Positions 51,771 through 63,241 of a stretch of DNA of 64,000 nt are shown here, piece by piece. Under the pieces are notes generated by a model that saw only the letters and a program-made list of their open reading frames with translations, searched no databases and was not told where the DNA came from. Position 1 is the first letter of the stretch. The number at the start of each line of letters is the position of its first letter. The DNA comes from Saururus chinensis (taxonomy: Eukaryota > Streptophyta > Magnoliopsida > Piperales > Saururaceae). The stretch covers positions 25,979,057-26,043,056 of the forward strand of contig CP141148.1 in NCBI GenBank assembly GCA_035235625.1. The letters are read 5' to 3'. The translations under genes and the position numbers were made by a program.

Positions 51771-52746
51771 TATAGGTGTAAACGGACAGCAGTTGTCCGC
51801 CGTCCGTCCGCAGCCGTGTCCGTCCGCAATAAAAATGGATGATATTGACTTGTCTGCGTGGACACGGACACAGCTATGGCTACGGATGACAGTTTTGGTC
51901 CGGTCCTTTTACGGACGCGGCTGCAGACACAGCCTGTCCGTGTCCGTGGGTATATATAAATTTTGTTCCATTTCCCACTTTCCCCTCTCCCTTTCCCATC
52001 ACGATTTCAACCTAAATATCTAAATCGCCGCCGTGTCACCTTGCCGTCTGCCTCACCTGGCCGTCGTCGCTTCTTGGTCGTCGCTGCTGCCTGGCCGTCA
52101 TAGCCACCTCACTTGGCCATCGCAATTGCCTCACCTCGCCATCGCCGATTCCTGGCAGTCGTAGCCGCCTCACCTCGCCATTGCCGCAGCCTCACCTCGC
52201 CATCGCCGCCACCTCGCCCTTCTCCCCCATCATCGCCTCCACCCCTCTTCTTTAGTTCCTTGCCATGGCTTCCGCCACCGGCCCACTAGATCTCCTTTCC
52301 CTCTCAACTCCCTCTCTTTTCAATGCGAGATCTCCATCTCTCCCCTCTCTCTTGATCTCCCAAATGTCATCCTCCTTCCGTCGGCTTCCGTCGCCGGACC
52401 TCCACCTCTCCTGTTGGCCCCTACCTCGCACCACCAGTAGACACCATTTCCTCGCCGTCTCACACCATCACCAAGTCATCGCCTTTCTCTACCAAGCTCC
52501 ACCATTCCCACCTCTTTTCTCATCTCCACCATTCAAGGCTGCCGGATCACCGCCTTGCACCACTGAACAAGAAGTGTTGGGAAGAGTTTGTGTCCGTCCG
52601 CGTCCGTCCATGTCCGTGACAGACAGATGCGGACGGACAAATCATGTCCGTCACGGACAGCGGACAGACGGACATGACCTTCATTTGTAAACGGACGGCT
52701 GCGGACCACCCTTGTCCGCGTCCGCGTCCGTCCGTTTACACCCCTA
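51771..52746. mobile_element. Non-autonomous hAT-like element (976 bp)
   Basis: Terminal inverted repeats TATAGGTGTAAACGGAC (left) and, on the other strand, TAGGGGTGTAAACGGAC (right) resemble hAT ends (TAGGGGTGTAAAC). The flanks carry a GTTTGGT direct repeat (51764-51770 and 52747-52753), consistent with a slightly eroded 8-bp TSD. Both subterminal regions are packed with GTCCG/CGGAC motifs, as expected of transposase-binding repeats. The middle (52025-52225) is an imperfect tandem of a CTCACCTCGCCATCGCCG-type unit. There is no transposase frame. Confidence 0.82.
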
Positions 52747-53127
52747 GTTTGGTATGCGTTAAAATGGGTATAAATTTTTTTATAAATATAAAAAAATATT
52801 ATAATTAATAATATATTATTATAATATTTCTTTTAGATCATAATAAGACCGTATAATATTGTATCAACCATACAAGTATTTTAAAATTAATTCATTTAGA
52901 ACCATACACTATTATGCTCTCCATCTTATACAAATTATTATTATTTTTTATATTAAGTATTTTAAAATTAGTTTATTTTAAAAATAAATATTATACTTAA
53001 TATGAGTCTAAGTTGTATGTTTAAATAAATATATATTTGTGAAGCACTATATATAAAAAAATAATTATATAAATTACATGGGCCTACCCGTATTGATCTC
53101 ATATAACTTTAAAAATATTATTTTTAA

Positions 53128-53343
53128 AGAAAAATTATTTAAATAATATTTTAAAAAATTACTTACCAATATGAATCACTTTAGAAAATATTTCCCAAAG
53201 TGATGTTGTTTTTTTGCCACACAGGTACCAACCAAGTAGGTGACACCTACGTAGATTTTTTTTTTAAAATTTATATAATTTTATCATTTCAAACGACGAA
53301 ATCAATCAACTTTAAGTTATTTCGTCCTATCAAACAACGAAAT
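53128..53343. repeat. Left terminal inverted repeat of the Pack-MULE
   Basis: It matches the reverse complement of 55737-55953 almost base for base in its outer 25 bases (24 of 25). Inside, blocks of high similarity alternate with short indels. Confidence 0.92.
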
Positions 53344-53439
53344 AAAGTTATGTTTATAATATCTTAACCTGATTTCGTTGTTTAAAATGACGAAATCACC
53401 ACGTAACCTGGCATATGGCGAACTCGGCCAAGCCCTTCT

Positions 53440-53930
53440 CCCGCCATCTCCGCTCCCCGGGCTCACTAGCTCCTCACCCGGTCGTACTTGTAGCGGCTCC
53501 ATTAGCTGACCGGCGCCGAGGGAGAGGACCTGCAGGTCCTCCACCCCATGTATGTGCGGGAACTCCTGCTTGTTGTGCATCACATGTGTGATGGCGGCCG
53601 CCACGCATCGTGTCTGGCCATCCACATATCGCATCCCCACCAGCTCGAACACCCCCGGCGCCGCTGCTATCTCCCAAGCACACCTCCTAGAGGCGGAAGT
53701 CGCTATCCCTGCTCGTCCAAGAACTTCCAAGTCTCCTCGGCACGGAAGTGGGGGCAGGTGTCGCCGTCGCTGGGAGCTGCGGAGAAGAGCATGGCTGAGA
53801 AGATCCCTCCGACACCGGTTCTGGCGACGACGTCGAAGTAGTCATCTATGCGTGCGTCGGGGTCACCTGACTTGGCCTTTAGCACCTGCTCCAGGTAGGC
53901 GAGGGCCTTCCCGCGTCTGCATGCGAAGTG
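53440..53930 (-). pseudogene. Captured patatin-like phospholipase fragment, middle deleted
   Basis: Patatin-like proteins are lipid acyl hydrolases. The first piece (53930-53705) reads LKAKSGDPDARIDDYFDVVA, then RTGVGGIFSAMLF, FRAEETWKFLDEQ, close to the plant PLP class in which the nucleophile elbow is Gly-rich instead of GxSxG. The second piece (53730-53440), in another frame, reads AWEIAAAPGVFELVGMRYVD, AAAITHVMHNKQEFPH and GVEDLQVLSLGAGQL. The intervening catalytic-domain part, including the DGG motif, is missing, so no active enzyme can result. Confidence 0.82.
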
Positions 53931-54049
53931 AGAGAAACGTCTGCATGCCAGCCCGGTCCGCCATCATCTACTTCTACACCTCTGCTCTCACCGTCAGCCC
54001 GGCCCGCCATCATCTGCTTCCCCCACTATGACCTGTTTGAACACCAGGA

Positions 54050-54690
54050 GCAGGCCCAACTCACTTGCGCAATTCATCTTTCTGAAACTTGAGCTACCTT
54101 GCTATGAACGCCTCTATATCGCCATCCGGAACTCCTCGTTGCTCATATCCGACTCCGAGTTTGACCGGGTAGGCCCCGATTCTTCCAGCCTCTGGCACGA
54201 GTTATCACTGTCGTATCGCCGCAGCTCCGCCTTCTTCCGGTACGCCACCATCATGTCCGACATGGTCCTTCGATAGTACTCCTTCTCGTCCGCCACCAGC
54301 GTCAACTGGGAATCCATCGACAAGGTTGAGTCCTTTCCCTCATGCGGATTCTCCACGCACATAATCTTGTCTAGGCAAATTACCTCTTCCTTCTCATCCA
54401 CCTCTTTGGCCTCGAAGGTTTGGCCCTCGTCGTTTCAAAGTAACCCGTCATAGAGGTCGGAGGTGGGGAAGTTATCCGGAAGAGACGTTTACGCATTTAG
54501 ACGCCCCGACTTTACGACGAGGGTGACAATGATAGTGTAGCCGATGAAGAAGACGAAGCGGGGGGGTGACAAGGATGGCAGCGAGGTGGCTGAAGAAGGT
54601 GAGGGGGAGGCGCGAGGAGAGCCACACGAGGGAAACGACCGCGATGAGGGCCTCGACGAGAGCCTGAAGATACCATGTCGTCCTTCCAGT
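54050..54690 (-). pseudogene. Captured DUF4408/DUF761 membrane-protein fragment
   Basis: The N-terminal part LVEALIAVVSLVWLSSRLPL, then a SHLAAILVTPP turn and (after a frame shift) RFVFFIGYTIIVTLVV, gives two membrane segments and the TPP turn of DUF4408. The acidic middle (EKEEVICLDKIM, then SDNSCQRLEESGPTRSNSES) and the end MSNEEFRMAI followed, after a frame shift, by IEAFIAR and LKFQKDELRK match the C-terminal DUF761 motif. The function of this plant family is unknown. At least two frameshifts and two stops break it. Confidence 0.75.
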
Positions 54691-54710
54691 GGACCTTCGG
54701 CTGACGCTGT

Positions 54711-55650
54711 GCTGTTCGAAGCCGGACCTCGCCAGGAAGAACCTCCACACGTCGATCCCCACGTTTCTGATGACCCTCTCCCTACCTTTCGCCACAATGT
54801 TGCGCCGGATCCCTGTCGCGAAGAAGCTGACCTCAATGTCGATCCGGTTGGGGTCGTCCCGTGCCATGCAGGCGTCAAAGCAGTCGAACCAGGTGCTGAA
54901 AAAGAAGAGCGCCTCGATGAAGCGATTGTTGAAGGAGAGGGAGTTGTGGTTGGCCTCCGCCTCCGTCACCGTCATGACTCAGGGCTGGAGCCTCCTCGCC
55001 ACCCGCATCAGGTTCTCCAGGCTCTCGGCCTGCACCAACATCGTCCTTAGCACCAGCGATGAGTACACCGCCACCCTTTCCCCTTCCTCCCTCTCGAACA
55101 TGCCTTCCCTCAGCTCCTTCATGTCCCCCAGGAGCAGGCCCAGCTCACTTGCGAAATTCATCAAACGAGTCCCTGTCTCTGCGATCGCCTCTCTCGACGT
55201 CCCCACCGCACTAATCTTGAGGAGCTCCACCGGGCTGGAATGCCTCACCGATAGAGCCTGCATCAGCACGATCCAGTGGAGGCCGAGCCTAATGCCGAGG
55301 TCAACCAATGGATCCAACGGAGAATGGAAAGTTGGAGGCGATGTGGAGGTGGTGAATGGGTGTTCCATCTGAAAGTCGGAGTGGACGGCAGCACGTTGGC
55401 GAAGTAGTAGACAACCCACTGCACCGGGTTACCCGCGCTAGAGGAGAAGTCATCGCACTACCCAGCTACAAGGGCCGCAAAGTTGCCATTTGCATAGGCG
55501 ATGACGAAGTCCCCAGTCTCCGAGCAGGGAGCAAGGTTGCCCGCAAATGAGAAGGAGATCTGGAGGGCCAGGGAGATGGAGCGGCGAAGGCGTGGGAGGT
55601 GGGAGCTGAGGAAGTCTTCAGTGTAAACGCCGAGAAGAGGCATTGGACAG
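54711..55650 (-). pseudogene. Captured GRAS-family transcription factor fragment
   Basis: GRAS proteins are plant transcription regulators (the DELLA and SCARECROW relatives). The N-terminal piece shows AYANGNFAALVAG and, after a stop and frame change, NPVQWVVYYFANVLP, as in leucine repeat I. One frame from 55419 then carries the VHIID-like block LVDLGIRLGLHWIVLMQALS, LLKISAVGTSREAIAETGTR and YSSLVLRTMLVQAESL. After an in-frame TGA at 54979-54981 comes the PFYRE-type block VTEAEANHNSLSFNNRFIEA and VIRNVGIDVWRFFLARSGF. The SAW end is missing, replaced by the next captured gene. The fragment is most like RGL1-type DELLA relatives, a tentative call. Confidence 0.85.
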
Positions 55651-55736
55651 GTCCCACAGCAAGAGACGCGTAATGGAATCCTTGTCTTCGTGTTGGTATA
55701 ATATCCATGCAGACGGGTTCGGGTGGGCGTGCGGTG

Positions 55737-55953
55737 ATTTTATTGTTTGAAAGGACGAATTCAACTTAGAAAAGTTGATTTCGTTGTTCCAAATGATGAA
55801 ATTATATAATATTTTTTTTAAAAAAAGTTATACAGGCGTTAGCTGCTTGGTTGGCGCCTGTGTGGCAAAAAGCAACACCACTTTGGGAAATATTTCCCAA
55901 AGTGGTCTAAATTAGTAAATATTTTTTTAAAATATTATTTAAATAATTTTTCC
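55737..55953. repeat. Right terminal inverted repeat of the Pack-MULE
   Basis: The inverted partner of 53128-53343. Includes ACTTTGGGAAATATTTCCC, itself a short palindrome, and is followed by the TATTTTTAA duplication. Confidence 0.92.
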
Positions 55954-55962
55954 TATTTTTAA

Positions 55963-56465
55963 TATAACAAAAACTTAAACTTTTAAAGAAGTTGGGGTTT
56001 GAACTGTATTTTTATTTTTAAGAAAAAAAATTTTAATTTTTAAATTTTAAAAAATATTTTTTTTAAATAAAATATTTATTTTTTAAATAGGGTATCGATA
56101 CGTATCGGCCGTATCGATACGGTACGGCCGCTACATACCGATTTTTTATGTGGGGGGCGTATCGCCCCCCATACCATACCGGTATCGGCCGATACGGCAA
56201 TACGCACCCGTATTGGCCGATATGGCCTTTTATGCCTATCAAGGACTCAGGGGCTTTGATATGTGATGTATGGAGTATCTTTTTTTGTCTTTTAGCATAT
56301 GTGATGTAGTATGTAACTTTCCAGCCTTCGTAGCAACATGCATATGGGGATATATTGTGTGAATATCCTTCACATATGATTTATTGTTTGCTTAAAAATA
56401 TAAAAAAAATTTAAAAAAAATAATAGAGGCCTAAGTGATATACTCAATTTGTATTGGATTTGATT
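55963..56465. other. AT-rich sequence with a palindromic GTATCGGCC patch
   Basis: 56092-56225 contains many copies of GTATCG and GGCCGATAC in both orientations (for example GTATCGGCCGATACGG). It also holds a perfect hairpin GGGGGGCG-TAT-CGCCCCCC at 56152-56170. This is possibly the end of a DNA transposon; no TSD was assigned. Confidence 0.5.
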
Positions 56466-56471
56466 AGAAAA

Positions 56472-56665
56472 TAAGTTTATATGAACCTGGGCTCATGTAG
56501 ATGTAGTTAAGCTTAGGCATCATGGTTGTCGAATCGAGATCCTATGACTCTAAGAGGTAGAAACTAACATACTCCTTGAATTATGTGTGTCATTGAATCG
56601 AAATATGATGATGCATAATATCGAGGCTTATATAGTCATTTGTGTACCTAGGCTCATATAAAAGG
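56472..56665. mobile_element. MITE-like element related to the one at 6.3 kb
   Basis: The left arm AGTTTATATGAACCTGGGCT and the right arm (reverse complement) CCTTTTATATGAGCCTAGGT form inverted ends about 190 bp apart. They match the ends of the 6305-6532 element (GTTTATATRAGCC). The interior is diverged, so it is probably an older family member. Confidence 0.55.
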
Positions 56666-59121
56666 ATTTTATTTATCATATTTATTAAAATAGACTCCCA
56701 AGCCTGTGCATCTTCAAATGTGTAATAGGAAATGACAGACCTAACCCTCTTCTCCCCCATCTACTAGCATAAAATGCATGCGCGAGATTTTCAAAGTTGT
56801 AGCATTTGCAGCAACACCAAGCAAAGAAATCATCGTGCTATTCTCCTCCTCGGTAGCGGCCACCTCCTCACCTGTTGCTAGCTAGTGGCCTACTCCTCTA
56901 TTTGCAAATAGCTTTCTCCTCTTCCCATCACTGTATGGGATTCATTTCCATCTACATTGGCATGAAATGGAGGAAGTCACCATCACTTCTCCACTCCACC
57001 TCCTCATAATATTCTTCATCTCGTCATTTGCCCCCTTTCTCGCATTATCTTGACGAGGAAGAGGTGGTGGTCCATTACATCAGTGTAGCATGTTGACCAG
57101 TATGTCAATGCAATCTTGGTGTATAAAGTGAAAGTATTGCAACTCTTATCAATGTAGTTGTCTCTTTAAAATAGTGTATGCATTGCATTACTAATCCTAT
57201 TGCTCATTAAGGTTGGGAGATGAAGTGGTTGCTATGATGTAACTTCTAGACCGCCAAATTGCCAAATTGTCAAACTGTGAACTACAAGTAAGAAGTAGAT
57301 CAAAGGAAATGAGCAAGTTTTTCTATGTGTTTGGGATGTCCATTGGGAATCAAATAGAAGGAACTATAAGTATGACAATGCAATTACAAAACTCATTGAA
57401 GTTTCATGCAAAGTCACTTATAATCCTTTAATTTGTTAAATACATTACGCGAAGTCGATGCATGATCCAAGAAAGAGTAATTATTTGATATTAAGTTTCA
57501 TATATCGTGTGGAAGTATCTATATAGACCTTCCACTATCATAAATTCAAGGTACCATAATCTTTATTTCTCCCTTCGATAGAATAAAACAAGGTAAGTTA
57601 AGAAAGATAATGTTATTGAAAGGTACATCCATGTCAATGTACTCCATAGGATGGGAACAAAAGGAGTAGAGTGCTTTCCATGACATCGAGGAGGAGACCA
57701 AGGCAAAAAAATTGCACAAGGATAGTGTGCCACATATAAAGGTCGATGAGAGTACTTGTTTGCATATAGATGACACCATACAACACAATTGTGAATCTCA
57801 GTTGTGATGAAGAAAATCTCCAATTAGATGAGTTATTTCATATAAAAGATGACAGTAAGACAAAGAAAACTTTTGCAACCCACATTGTCCTTGATTCAAA
57901 TTCTTCTTCTTGAGTATTGGACATTAAGGTAACAAGTGAAAAGCAATATTGTTATATTGATTCAAGCATAAATTAGTTCGTCCCAAATAGAAGAGGATTT
58001 TGGCATGTATATTGGAGAAGCTAAAGAAGACAATCATTACTTTCATTGCACCGCACCATTATCAAATGCAGAATAAGATATTTATGATGATTGTCATGCA
58101 TTTTTTGTAGAAGTCTACATGGATGGCATGGACAGAGAAGGGATTGTTGCAAAACATATGAGTAGTTCTTCTTTGTAAATTGAAGATCAACCTCAAGTAA
58201 ATGATCATAAAAGGTAAAAATAAAACAGGAATACCATTACATTGTTAGTATTATGTATGTTGACAAATGTGATGATTGAATATATTGTGTGGGAATGTGG
58301 AGACATATAAAAGGACTTAAAATAATGAAAGGTAAAGAGGTGGCTAGTTTGAAAATTTGAAGAATAGAGGGAAATTGTTGTGATCATTCTGAAGGCCCAA
58401 TTAACAATTGAGAACCTAGGAATCCTCCACCAATATTAGAGAAAATGTAAATCTTTAAAACTAAATAAATGTGAGAGTTGAAGGTTCATAGTTTGACACT
58501 TTGGATGCTTGGCAGTTTAGAAGTTGACAATTTTTTCTTTTGCAAAACATTTGCAATCGGTAAGAGATGGAGTCGAGATGATGTTTCAAAGCCACCAACT
58601 CCATCCCAATTTACATTCAAAAGGTGGAGAACAAAAACTAAACAACCAATAATTGTATTGTATGTCATGATTTTCTTCATCATCTTGTTACAGGCCTAAT
58701 GAACCCACCACTTTGCCACATATAATGCTACTATATAAATCAAATAGAGTGACTATTGAACTTTCAATTTTGGACTATTTTACCCATGTTTTTTTATCCT
58801 TAATTCTGATTTTACCCATGCCTCATATATATCTTCATCCCCTTAAATTCAAGTTTGAATTGGTATATAATTTGAGGATATTTTGGTAAAATTATTTGCT
58901 TAGATTCTTTTAAATGAATGCCACATGTCAACCAAATATTGGTTGTTGATACAAATGACCCTACTTTTTATTTTTATTGATTTTATTTTTATAAGGTTGT
59001 ATCTTGTACTCCCAAACTCAGATTCATGCGTTCTTGGTATCAGTTGGAAAGCTCTCAATGAACTCTATCAAATGAGATCCTACACTACTATATTTTCTCG
59101 AATTTTTGTTGGGTTCCACGT
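56666..59121. other. Intergenic sequence without a recognised gene
   Basis: AT-rich. Short frames near 57950-58180 and 58480-58700 have no recognisable domains, and their codons are interrupted. Confidence 0.45.
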
Positions 59122-60999
59122 TGTAACACCCCAACCCAAAAATTGACCCGGATCGGGGGTCGGAACACATAATACGGATTATAAATTTAAAAAAATAGGA
59201 GTGATGGAGTCTGAGTGCGAGAGTTGTAATGTTCCTCTACGCACTACGAAGATTAAGCACTCCATTGCACGTAGAACAAATATAATTTTAATATTATTTT
59301 AGATTGGGCTAACACTGTCATGTCATTGGTTGCCTACATACATATTGGATAACATCTACTCTACAATGTTATGCCTATACGATCAGATCTGAATGTAGTT
59401 CTGCCTAACGACTAATACATGCATCTGGCAGTACAAAATCATATATGTTAAAATACATATATCCGAATATTTAATCAGAGTCATACGAAAATTCATAAAT
59501 TATCGGAGTTAAACGGAAGCTAACAAATCAGCGGAAATAAACATCTCGTTCTATCAACAAAGCAAAACACATCAAAGCATATTGGATCATATCAGATCGG
59601 TGCATATCAGATTAAAACAAAGCTTATCAGATCATGTTAGACCAAAGCATATAAGAACACATTGGATCAGAGTGTAGCATATATTTTGATTAGCACATGC
59701 ATTCATATAATCATATATTAATTCAGAAGATCAGATACTTCCCTATAATTCCATAAGTAGCAGCTTTCAGAATCACTCCCTCCTTCAGGGTGTCCTCCCC
59801 TTCGAGTCCGGAGACGAAGGACAGAGCCACTTTTTGCTCCATAACGTTTCTCTCATTGTGCCTGAAGGCGACAAACACTCCCATTCCCTGGGTTTTTCTC
59901 ACTCTTTATGCCCATAGGCTACATACAGAATCTCCCCTTACCCGGAGACACTTCTCACTTTTTGAGCCTGTAGGTGGCAGACAGAACATCTCCTTTCCGA
60001 GGGACGCTTCTCACATTTTGTGCTCATAGGCGGTGAACAGAACCTCCCCTTACCCGAGAATGCTTCTCACATTTGGCCCCCTAGGCAGCGGACAGAGCCT
60101 CCCCTTACCTGGGGACGCTTCTCTCACTGGGTGGCTTGTTGGTGAAGGATGAAACCTCCCCTTATTTCGGGCCACTTTTCTCGATGCTGGCCGGAGCATC
60201 CTCTTACTCCGGGCCACTTCTCTTGATTTTGGCCAAAGGGCATTGGGTAGTCTCCTCATGCCCCAAGTCATTTCCCCTCTTTAGAGTCACCAACTCAAGG
60301 AGTGGACGTTTCATTTGTGTAGAACACCCTTGAAGCTTAGAACACCTCTTGAATGGATGAAAATGGACTTGAAATGCACTAGAAAACTCCTCCGAAAGAT
60401 CACATGGGTTTCTTTTCAAAGAGGAAAAACTTGCGAGCCGTCGGAGTGATGCGTGCGTGCCACGCATTACGCGCCTGTGACGCACGCGCTTGCTCTGCGC
60501 ACAGAATGCACGGCGCTACCGCAAGTCTCGCAGATGCCGATCTGGCACAACACGTCTCTTATGTTGTGGCTCACACTGTGGCTTGAGCCGCTTGCGTCAT
60601 TGATGACAACAACAATTTCATCATTTTCTCATTTATTATTATTATTATTTTTAAATAATATTCTAAGTTCAAAATGCAATATCTTCTTACCCCGAAGTTA
60701 GAATCGCGCGTTCTTGGTATCGATGGACTCGTATCAACAAGCCCTTCAAAACTAAAACACACATGGTTAAGTTAACCCATACTTTCCAATTGGGTCCCGC
60801 CCATGTGCTATGCTTCCTGAGGTCATAACTTTTGCTTCCAACATCTATTTTGTGTGTTCTTCGATTTGTTACCCTCGTTACTTCAAGCTCTACCTATATA
60901 TGAGGATTTCGTCTCTTAAAATCCCCTAAAACTTATCTAAAATTCTATAAATACCCTTAACCCCTTCGGTTAGACGTAATCAGAAAATGGGGCGTTACA
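59122..60999 (-). mobile_element. Solo LTR of a Tekay-like gypsy element (about 1.9 kb)
   Basis: It is bounded by TGTAACACCCC (59122) and GGGGCGTTACA (60999). The direct flanks are CACGT and CACAT (the latter at 61002-61006), an imperfect 4-of-5 duplication if the end is extended by two bases. It shares GTTGCCTAC, a GATCAGATCTGAATGTAG-like block and GTTCTGCCTA with the 3.6-kb LTR. It also shares a GGGTC(C/T)CGCCCATG segment with the gapped 3' LTR at 22.2 kb. The minus orientation is inferred from that relation. Confidence 0.75.
59770..60250. repeat. Tandem subrepeats of about 60 bp inside the solo LTR
   Basis: About seven imperfect copies, each with CCTCCCCTTACCCGGGGACG-type sequence, then CTTCTCAC, then TAGGCGGCGGACAGA-like sequence. 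The related fragment at 28.32-28.45 kb carries the same unit on the other strand. Confidence 0.75.
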
Positions 61000-63241
61000 C
61001 ACACATACAACAAATTTCTTGATAATAATTTATCATATTTATGGCTATATTACACAAGTTCATATTTATGCTATTGAAAAACTCTTGACAAGCTTTATCA
61101 ATTAAGACCCACTGCCAAATTGATCCTGAATATGAATAGCATGCTCCACAACATGAAGTCCTTCGATGTCATTGCCTTCACCTATTACCTAATATTTACC
61201 CTATGAGATTTGGACTCTTTGTTGCCTACTACCAGTGTACTTGAATTAGTACAAAGCTTATAAATATATGTGCATGTAATTTATAATCATTATTGTAAGA
61301 TCCCTAATATTATTTTATTTTAATTCCTTTCTAATTGTGTGAATTTGTGTGGTTTTGCTTGTTCGCCTGTTTGATTTGCTTTTTGGGGTTATAGGTTAGT
61401 TAATTATTAATTTGATATGGTTTAATTTTATTTTTATATGTTTTGGTATTAAACTTGATTTATCCAATATTTACTGATTTAATGATATTTTATCCTAATT
61501 TTTCCTTAATTAAGGGCGCAAACCGCGACATGGGTCCCACGTCCATGCTAAATTGCATGCAACCCATTTGAACCTTTAATATTCTATTATTTTATTTCAG
61601 TAGGTTTGGGTGTGATTAAATTCATTTTTAAAACAAAAAATAACCTTAATTAGCCATTTAGGGAGTTTTGACCTATTTTTTAGCCCAATAGTTTTTTTAC
61701 CCAGCCCAAAACCCTTGCTATTTAAGAAAAACCCTAGCCAATTTACTAAATGAGGAAGGGCTATATTAGAAGGGAGGAAATGTTCTATCCCCATTTCCCA
61801 AAGAAAAAACTTGGATTAAGGTGTGTTTTCTTCCCCTAATCATCCATAATCTTTCGATTTTGGTCTTAATTATTCCTATCTTCATTTCCCTAACTTGATT
61901 ATTTCTTTTCTAATATTAAAAATATTATTTTAATTTTGATTTAGAACCCTAATTAGGTGATTTTCTTTTTTAACCTAAGGATATCCTAAATCTATCTATT
62001 TTCAAGTTGATTTGAGTCTATTAGCTAAGTTTATTTAGGTTTTAACAAAAACCCTAATTTTGGGTAAGATTTCTTGAGGATTGAAGCTCTTTCATGATTC
62101 AAAGGCTTGTTTTACCTTTTATGGTTTTCTTCATTGGAATGCATGATTTTAGGTTTATTTGAGTTCTTGCTTCATTTTGAGGTTTAATGGTGATTTGTTG
62201 AAAGCATGTGATATATGGTTATTTTCTCGTGATTAAGCATGAAAATAATTAGATCTATCATGCTCTAGGTTTAGATTTTGATTATATGATGTTCTATAGT
62301 GATTTTTAAATTTATATAGAATTTTGGATGTTTTCGGTTTGAATTTTGGAAGATTGAAGACGAACCAGAAATGTGAATTATTTTGACTGATCCAACGGGC
62401 TCACGGCCATTCAAACTATCATTCATTCCAATGGGCTGTTCGGACATTCGAACAACCTCCTAGGGCGTTCGAATGGCAACAAGGCAGTTTTGTGGTTTTT
62501 GGCCTATTTTGTGGATTTTTGGTCATTTCTTGTTTTCTTCTTGTAAATCTAATTCTTTATGACTATGAAGAGTTATAATTACCTATAAATGTCATTGTAA
62601 TTGCATGTAAACCCTCTTTGAATTATGATTTAGCTCAAACATGGATATAACTATATTTGTCTATGTTTAGCATGATGTTATACTTGGCTTGAATCCATAT
62701 TTCAACGTTTTCTTTGTAGTTATTCCATGATTCCAATAGGATATGACTATGATAAATTATGGATGATTGCACATATAACATTGATTATAAGTTATTCATC
62801 TTTTACATGTTTTAGCCTAGTATGAACATTTCTACGTATGTACACTTTTGTGTAGACTTATATTATTTTATTTAACACAAATGGACCACGTTTCATGCAC
62901 ATATAGACTTATTAGAGTATGTTTACCTATACTTGTACTACTATATTATTGGTCATATATGTATCATGTTGCATGAATCATAAAAATAATTTATAAACAA
63001 AGGTTAATCGTGATTATCCGTGATTGATCGATTGGATACCATTGGTTGTTAGATTAATCACTCAGAGGCTTATCAAATCGGTTTTACATCCGAAAGGATG
63101 GGGTTTATATTTTGCATCCCTTTGAAGATGTGTTGCCTCCCCTTGTTGAGATGAGCAGATTTGCTATATGAGTTAAATTGATGAGTTATCTGGACCCTAA
63201 GAATCTAGGATGGTATGTTCGTGTGCATCGCTTACCAGGCT

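Larger units (their letters stand above)
53128..55953 (-). mobile_element. Pack-MULE carrying pieces of three host genes
   Basis: The 2826-bp element is flanked by an exact 9-bp duplication TATTTTTAA (53119-53127 and 55954-55962), the Mutator signature. Terminal inverted repeats of about 216 bp begin (A/G)GAAAAATTATTTAAAT. They share long blocks such as AATATTTCCCAAAGTG, a TTTGCCACACAGG block and a CAACGAAATCAA-like motif. No MURA transposase is present. The interior is GC-rich, unlike the AT-rich repeats, and encodes on the minus strand, from right to left, fragments of a GRAS factor, a DUF4408/DUF761 protein and a patatin-like phospholipase. All are truncated or mutated. It is non-autonomous; its movement would have needed a MULE elsewhere. 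Confidence 0.93.

Noticed and set aside
52265..52690. Open frame of 141 codons
   Set aside because: Inside the non-autonomous hAT-like element, made from tandem C/T-rich sequence and GTCCG motifs; not transposase-like.
53552..54031. Plus-strand open frame of 159 codons
   Set aside because: Antisense of the patatin-like fragment; Arg-rich low-complexity translation typical of GC-rich shadow frames.
54689..55372. Plus-strand open frame of 227 codons
   Set aside because: It is the antisense of the captured GRAS fragment, whose minus-strand frame has clear family motifs. The plus-strand translation resembles nothing.
59790..60485. Several short overlapping frames in the solo LTR
   Set aside because: They follow the 60-bp subrepeats and differ between strands; no protein family matches.
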